From: Anaerocolumna xylanovorans DSM 12503
Lineage (GTDB): Bacteria > Bacillota > Clostridia > Lachnospirales > Lachnospiraceae
Length of the DNA stretch: 8,700 bases
Direction: 5' to 3'
Assembly (NCBI RefSeq): GCF_900143645.1
Contig: NZ_FRFD01000021.1
Coordinates: forward strand, 1-8,700
Shown here: one piece after another, positions 6,617 to 8,700 of the stretch
Layout: every line of letters starts with the position of its first letter
Position numbering within the stretch: position 1 is the stretch's first letter
Notes under the pieces: generated by a model
Seen by the model: only the letters and a program-made list of their open reading frames with translations
What the model was told of the DNA's origin: nothing
Database searches by the model: none
Made by a program: the position numbers and the translations under genes

Positions 6617-7768
6617 ATGGCTTTATTAGATGTTGTCAGATTTAATGGTCTTAAAAATCGTGATTGGATTATATATAAGTATCCTTCAGATCAATTAGTT
6701 TTTGGGACACAATTAATAGTTCAAGAAGGACAAGCTGCTATTTTTGTAAAAAATGGAACAGTTTGTGATGCCTTTTATCCTGGAACATTTATGTTAAGTA
6801 CGGAGAATCTACCTCTTTTAAATAAATTAATCAATTTACCTTTTGGAGGGAAAACACCTTTTAGTGCAGAAGTATATTTTTTGAATACGACTACAAAACT
6901 TGATATTAATTGGGGTACTACAGACCCTATTCAATTGATTGATCCAAAGTATTTTGTAAGGTTAAGAATCCGTGCTTTTGGACAAATGGGATTAAAATTA
7001 CAAGATTATACCATGTTTTTTGAAGAATTAATTGGCGGAATGAATCAGGACGATTTGGTAAAATATGATAAAATAAAAGAATTTTATCGTGGATTAATTG
7101 TTATAAAAGTAAAGTCAATTATTTCAACTACTATAATATCAGAAAAGATATCTGCATTAGAAATATCTACTAAGTTAGAAGCGTTATCACAGCATACACA
7201 ATTACAGATTACAGAAGAATTCGAAAAATATGGATTTAAAGTTGTAAATTTTTATATACAATCCATAAATTTTCCGGATGAGGACTTTGAAAAAATAAAT
7301 AAGATACTTGAAGATAAAGCTGCATTTGAATTAATGGGTGACAATCGTTATTCAACTAAGCGCTCATTTGATGTATATGAAGGAGCTGCTAATAACCAAA
7401 ATGGAGTTGCAGGTGCTTTTGCAGCTGGTGGACTTGGCTTCGGGACTGCTATGAGTATAAATAATGGTATGAATAGTACTCTTGGGGGGGCTTCTGTAAA
7501 GATATGTCCTGCTTGTCACGCACAAAATAGTATTAAAACTAACTTTTGCAGTGAATGTGGTGAAGTGTTAAAAGAAAAGGTGCAGGAAGAAATGATACAA
7601 TGCCCTGCCTGTAATAAGAGTATCCATAGCAAATCTAAATACTGTCCGGAATGTGGTTTTGATTTAGGCAGTTTAATATGCGAATGTGGTTATAAATTAG
7701 ATTTGAATTCTAAATTCTGCCCTGAATGTGGAAAAAAAGTGAATATACATAGATCCGAAGAAATATAG
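6617..7768 (+). CDS. SPFH-domain protein with three C-terminal zinc ribbons
   Basis: A 383-residue protein of the SPFH (band 7/stomatin-like) family, in the group often annotated as virion core protein-like or YdjI-like. The N-terminal half (about 1-235) has the family pattern: DWIIYKYP, then LIVQEGQAAIFVKNG (33-47), PGTFMLSTENLPLL (55-68), LPFGGKTPFSAEVYF (74-88) and RIRAFGQMG (117-125), followed by helical stretches. A Gly/Ala/Asn linker (256-292) leads to three ribbons: C297/C300-C311/C314, C329/C332-C343/C346 and C355/C357-C368/C371. The third has CxC instead of CxxC. There is no obvious transmembrane helix, so it is probably cytoplasmic and peripheral to the membrane. Start ATG 6617 is chosen because AAGGA (6602-6606) lies 10 nt upstream and MALLDVVRF matches my recollection of the family N-terminus. 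An ATG at 6536 would add 27 Lys/Asn/Tyr-rich residues. In Bacillus subtilis, SPFH protein YdjI sits beside PspA; a similar membrane role here is inference. Confidence 0.85.
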   Translation: MALLDVVRFNGLKNRDWIIYKYPSDQLVFGTQLIVQEGQAAIFVKNGTVCDAFYPGTFMLSTENLPLLNKLINLPFGGKTPFSAEVYFLNTTTKLDINWGTTDPIQLIDPKYFVRLRIRAFGQMGLKLQDYTMFFEELIGGMNQDDLVKYDKIKEFYRGLIVIKVKSIISTTIISEKISALEISTKLEALSQHTQLQITEEFEKYGFKVVNFYIQSINFPDEDFEKINKILEDKAAFELMGDNRYSTKRSFDVYEGAANNQNGVAGAFAAGGLGFGTAMSINNGMNSTLGGASVKICPACHAQNSIKTNFCSECGEVLKEKVQEEMIQCPACNKSIHSKSKYCPECGFDLGSLICECGYKLDLNSKFCPECGKKVNIHRSEEI

Positions 7769-7846
7769 AAAAATAATATTTTATGGTTATGTTGGCTATA
7801 TATTATAGGCCTAAAATAGATAACACAAAAACAGGAGGAATGAATT
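7769..7846 (+). other. Gap between the SPFH and TM2 genes
   Basis: This 78-nt AT-rich gap has no terminator-like hairpin, so co-transcription of the two genes is likely. It contains a perfect 8-bp palindrome, TAGGCCTA (7806-7813). AGGAGGA (7833-7839) is the ribosome binding site of the next gene. No well-spaced consensus promoter was found. Confidence 0.5.
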
Positions 7847-8266
7847 ATGAATGAAAATACATGTCCGCAGTGTGGAGCTCCAATAGATCCGGCAAGTACA
7901 GAATGCAAGTTTTGTGGTGAAAAATTCGTGAAGCAACAGGTTAACCAGCAAACCATGTATTCTGCTCCTATACCACAGCAAGTTCAACCACAGATTATTA
8001 TACAACAGCAGCCTCAACAGGTTTATGTTACCGCTATGAATCCGACGTGGCCAATTAAAAGTAAGGTAGCGGCTGGGATATTAGCAATATTATTGGGTGG
8101 TATTGGTGTTCATAAATTTTATTTAGGGAAAATAGGAATGGGACTTTTGTATTTACTCTTTTGCTGGACCGCCATACCTGCTTTTATAGGTGTAATAGAG
8201 GGTATAATATACTTGTGTTCTAACGATGAAAATTTTCAATTGAAGCACCATGTAAGGCTTCAATAA
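7847..8266 (+). CDS. Zinc-ribbon/TM2-domain small membrane protein
   Basis: A 139-residue protein. The N-terminus is a single zinc ribbon, with C6/C9 (CPQC) and C20/C23 (CKFC). A Gln/Pro-rich linker (about 30-60) leads to a TM2 domain (about 68-130). That domain comprises KSKVAAGILAILLGGIGVHKFYLGK with its first helix (about 72-88), the family signature GGIGVHKFYLGK (84-95), and a second hydrophobic segment (about 96-123) ending in the acidic SNDENF. TM2 proteins are small two-helix membrane proteins of mostly unknown function. The start ATG has AGGAGGA 7 nt upstream. The upstream neighbour also ends in zinc ribbons, so the two proteins may share a partner or bind each other; that is inference. 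The linker is low-complexity and probably disordered. Confidence 0.88.
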   Translation: MNENTCPQCGAPIDPASTECKFCGEKFVKQQVNQQTMYSAPIPQQVQPQIIIQQQPQQVYVTAMNPTWPIKSKVAAGILAILLGGIGVHKFYLGKIGMGLLYLLFCWTAIPAFIGVIEGIIYLCSNDENFQLKHHVRLQ

Positions 8267-8359
8267 AAAGAAATGATTTTAGTAGAATAATAGATAATAA
8301 GAATACCATCGTAAAAGATTGGAATTTTGAAAACCTCCCTTTAATGTTTGTTTAGATGA
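8267..8359. other. Intergenic stretch before the insertion sequence
   Basis: This short AT-rich stretch follows the TM2 gene. No gene, promoter or convincing hairpin terminator is visible. If the adjacent insertion sequence jumped in here, it may have separated the operon from its original terminator. Confidence 0.4.
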
Positions 8360-8393
8360 TGATATGTACCCAGTTTTCTGGACACATCATTAT
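8356..8393. repeat. Imperfect palindrome at the insertion sequence end
   Basis: 8356-8367 pairs with 8382-8393, with one wobble and one mismatch. After a 2-nt bulge, CCAG (8370-8373) pairs with CTGG (8378-8381) around a TTTT loop. The hairpin covers the putative terminal inverted repeat and could block transcription or serve as a transposase recognition structure. Both roles are inference. Confidence 0.55.
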
Positions 8394-8405
8394 TCAACTG
8401 GATGA

Positions 8406-8699
8406 TTAGGCACTCTTGATGGATGTCTTCCTGTATATTACAGGAGGCATCCATTTTGTTTTTGATTGAATTCTCCTGTTATTATAATAATCTATATATT
8501 CATCTATTGCTTTCTTAAATTCATCGAAGGATCCAAAATCCTTTTCATGACCATAAAACATTTCGGTCTTTAGTCTTCCGAAAAAAGTCTCCATAATGCA
8601 ATTATCGTAACAGTTTCCTTTACGAGACATAGATTGAATTATTCCATATTTCTTTAATTCATTACGATAGTACGCATGTTGGTACTGCCAACCTTGATC
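8406..8699 (-). CDS. IS3-family transposase (OrfB), C-terminal part
   Basis: The last 97 codons of an rve/DDE integrase-type transposase; the 5' part lies beyond the window. Reading on the minus strand from 8699, the protein runs DQGWQYQHAYYR, then SMSRKGNCYDN, then the segment ETFFGRLKTE, which carries the catalytic Glu of the DDE triad. It ends with YIDYYNNRRIQSKTKWMPP and a short tail. This order is diagnostic of the IS3/IS150 group. The visible part has no stop or frameshift, so the element may be intact. The internal ATG at 8630 is not a genuine start, because the conserved reading frame continues upstream of it. OrfA and the expected programmed frameshift, if present, would lie outside the window. 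Confidence 0.92.
   Translation of the reverse strand, partial: DQGWQYQHAYYRNELKKYGIIQSMSRKGNCYDNCIMETFFGRLKTEMFYGHEKDFGSFDEFKKAIDEYIDYYNNRRIQSKTKWMPPVIYRKTSIKSA
8419..8464 (+). terminator. Terminator-like hairpin inside the transposase gene, reading +
   Basis: On the + strand, ATGGATG (8419-8425) pairs with CATCCAT (8448-8454) and TCCTGTA (8429-8435) pairs with TACAGGA (8439-8445), with a 3-nt loop. A small asymmetric internal region separates the two stems. The T-rich tract TTTTGTTTTT follows (8455-8464). It would stop transcripts entering the element from the TM2 gene side, even though the same bases encode the transposase C-terminus on the other strand. Confidence 0.5.
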
Positions 8700-8700
8700 G

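Larger units (their letters stand above)
8360..8700 (-). mobile_element. IS3-family insertion sequence, transposase-distal end (partial)
   Basis: The window ends inside an IS3-family element read leftward. The stretch beginning TGATATGTACCCAG (8360-8373) and running to GGACA (8380-8384) lies just outside the transposase stop. It resembles an IS3-type terminal inverted repeat, which starts with TG and carries a CCC and a GGACA block. The exact boundary could be the TG at 8357, 8360 or 8365, because the other end of the element, its inverted repeat and the target duplication are not in the window. Confidence 0.7.

Noticed and set aside
7806..7813. TAGGCCTA palindrome as an operator for the TM2 gene
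   Set aside because: Eight bases in an AT-rich gap is weak evidence, and no well-spaced promoter accompanies it.

Overview
The window looks like a chromosomal segment of a low-G+C Gram-positive bacterium, most likely a Clostridia/Lachnospiraceae-type Firmicute. The evidence is strong AGGAGG ribosome binding sites, AT-rich codon use, a large tRNA cluster directly behind a 23S rRNA gene, a short TalC-type transaldolase next to transketolase, and consensus sigma-A-like promoters with 17-bp spacers. The species assignment is inference; no database was searched.

Region 1 (1-1212) is the tail of a ribosomal RNA operon. The last ~320 nt of 23S rRNA are followed by seven tRNA genes in the order Asp(GTC), Val(TAC), Thr(TGT), Tyr(GTA), initiator Met(CAT), Phe(GAA), Lys(TTT). 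None encodes the 3' CCA. No 5S rRNA gene lies between the 23S gene and the first tRNA, or anywhere later in the cluster. A long hairpin with a T-rich tail closes the transcription unit.

Region 2 (1277-4133) is a two-gene non-oxidative pentose phosphate operon. A visible promoter is followed by a 217-aa transaldolase, then a 661-aa transketolase 20 nt downstream, then a very strong terminator. Together these enzymes interconvert C3-C7 sugar phosphates and link pentoses to glycolysis.

Region 3 (4175-6510) is a two-component system. A promoter and a leader with two small hairpins precede an OmpR-type response regulator, whose 3' end overlaps the gene for its membrane histidine kinase. A terminator-like hairpin follows. 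The signal and the targets cannot be read from the sequence.

Region 4 (6503-8266) holds two genes that look visibly more AT-rich than their neighbours. One encodes an SPFH-domain protein with three C-terminal zinc ribbons; the other encodes a small protein with an N-terminal zinc ribbon, a Gln-rich linker and a TM2 membrane domain. This pair is the least ordinary part of the window and may be a small membrane-associated module. A link to envelope stress is inference from family resemblance only.

Region 5 (about 8360-8700) is the end of an IS3-family insertion sequence. The transposase is read leftward and its 5' part lies beyond the window edge.
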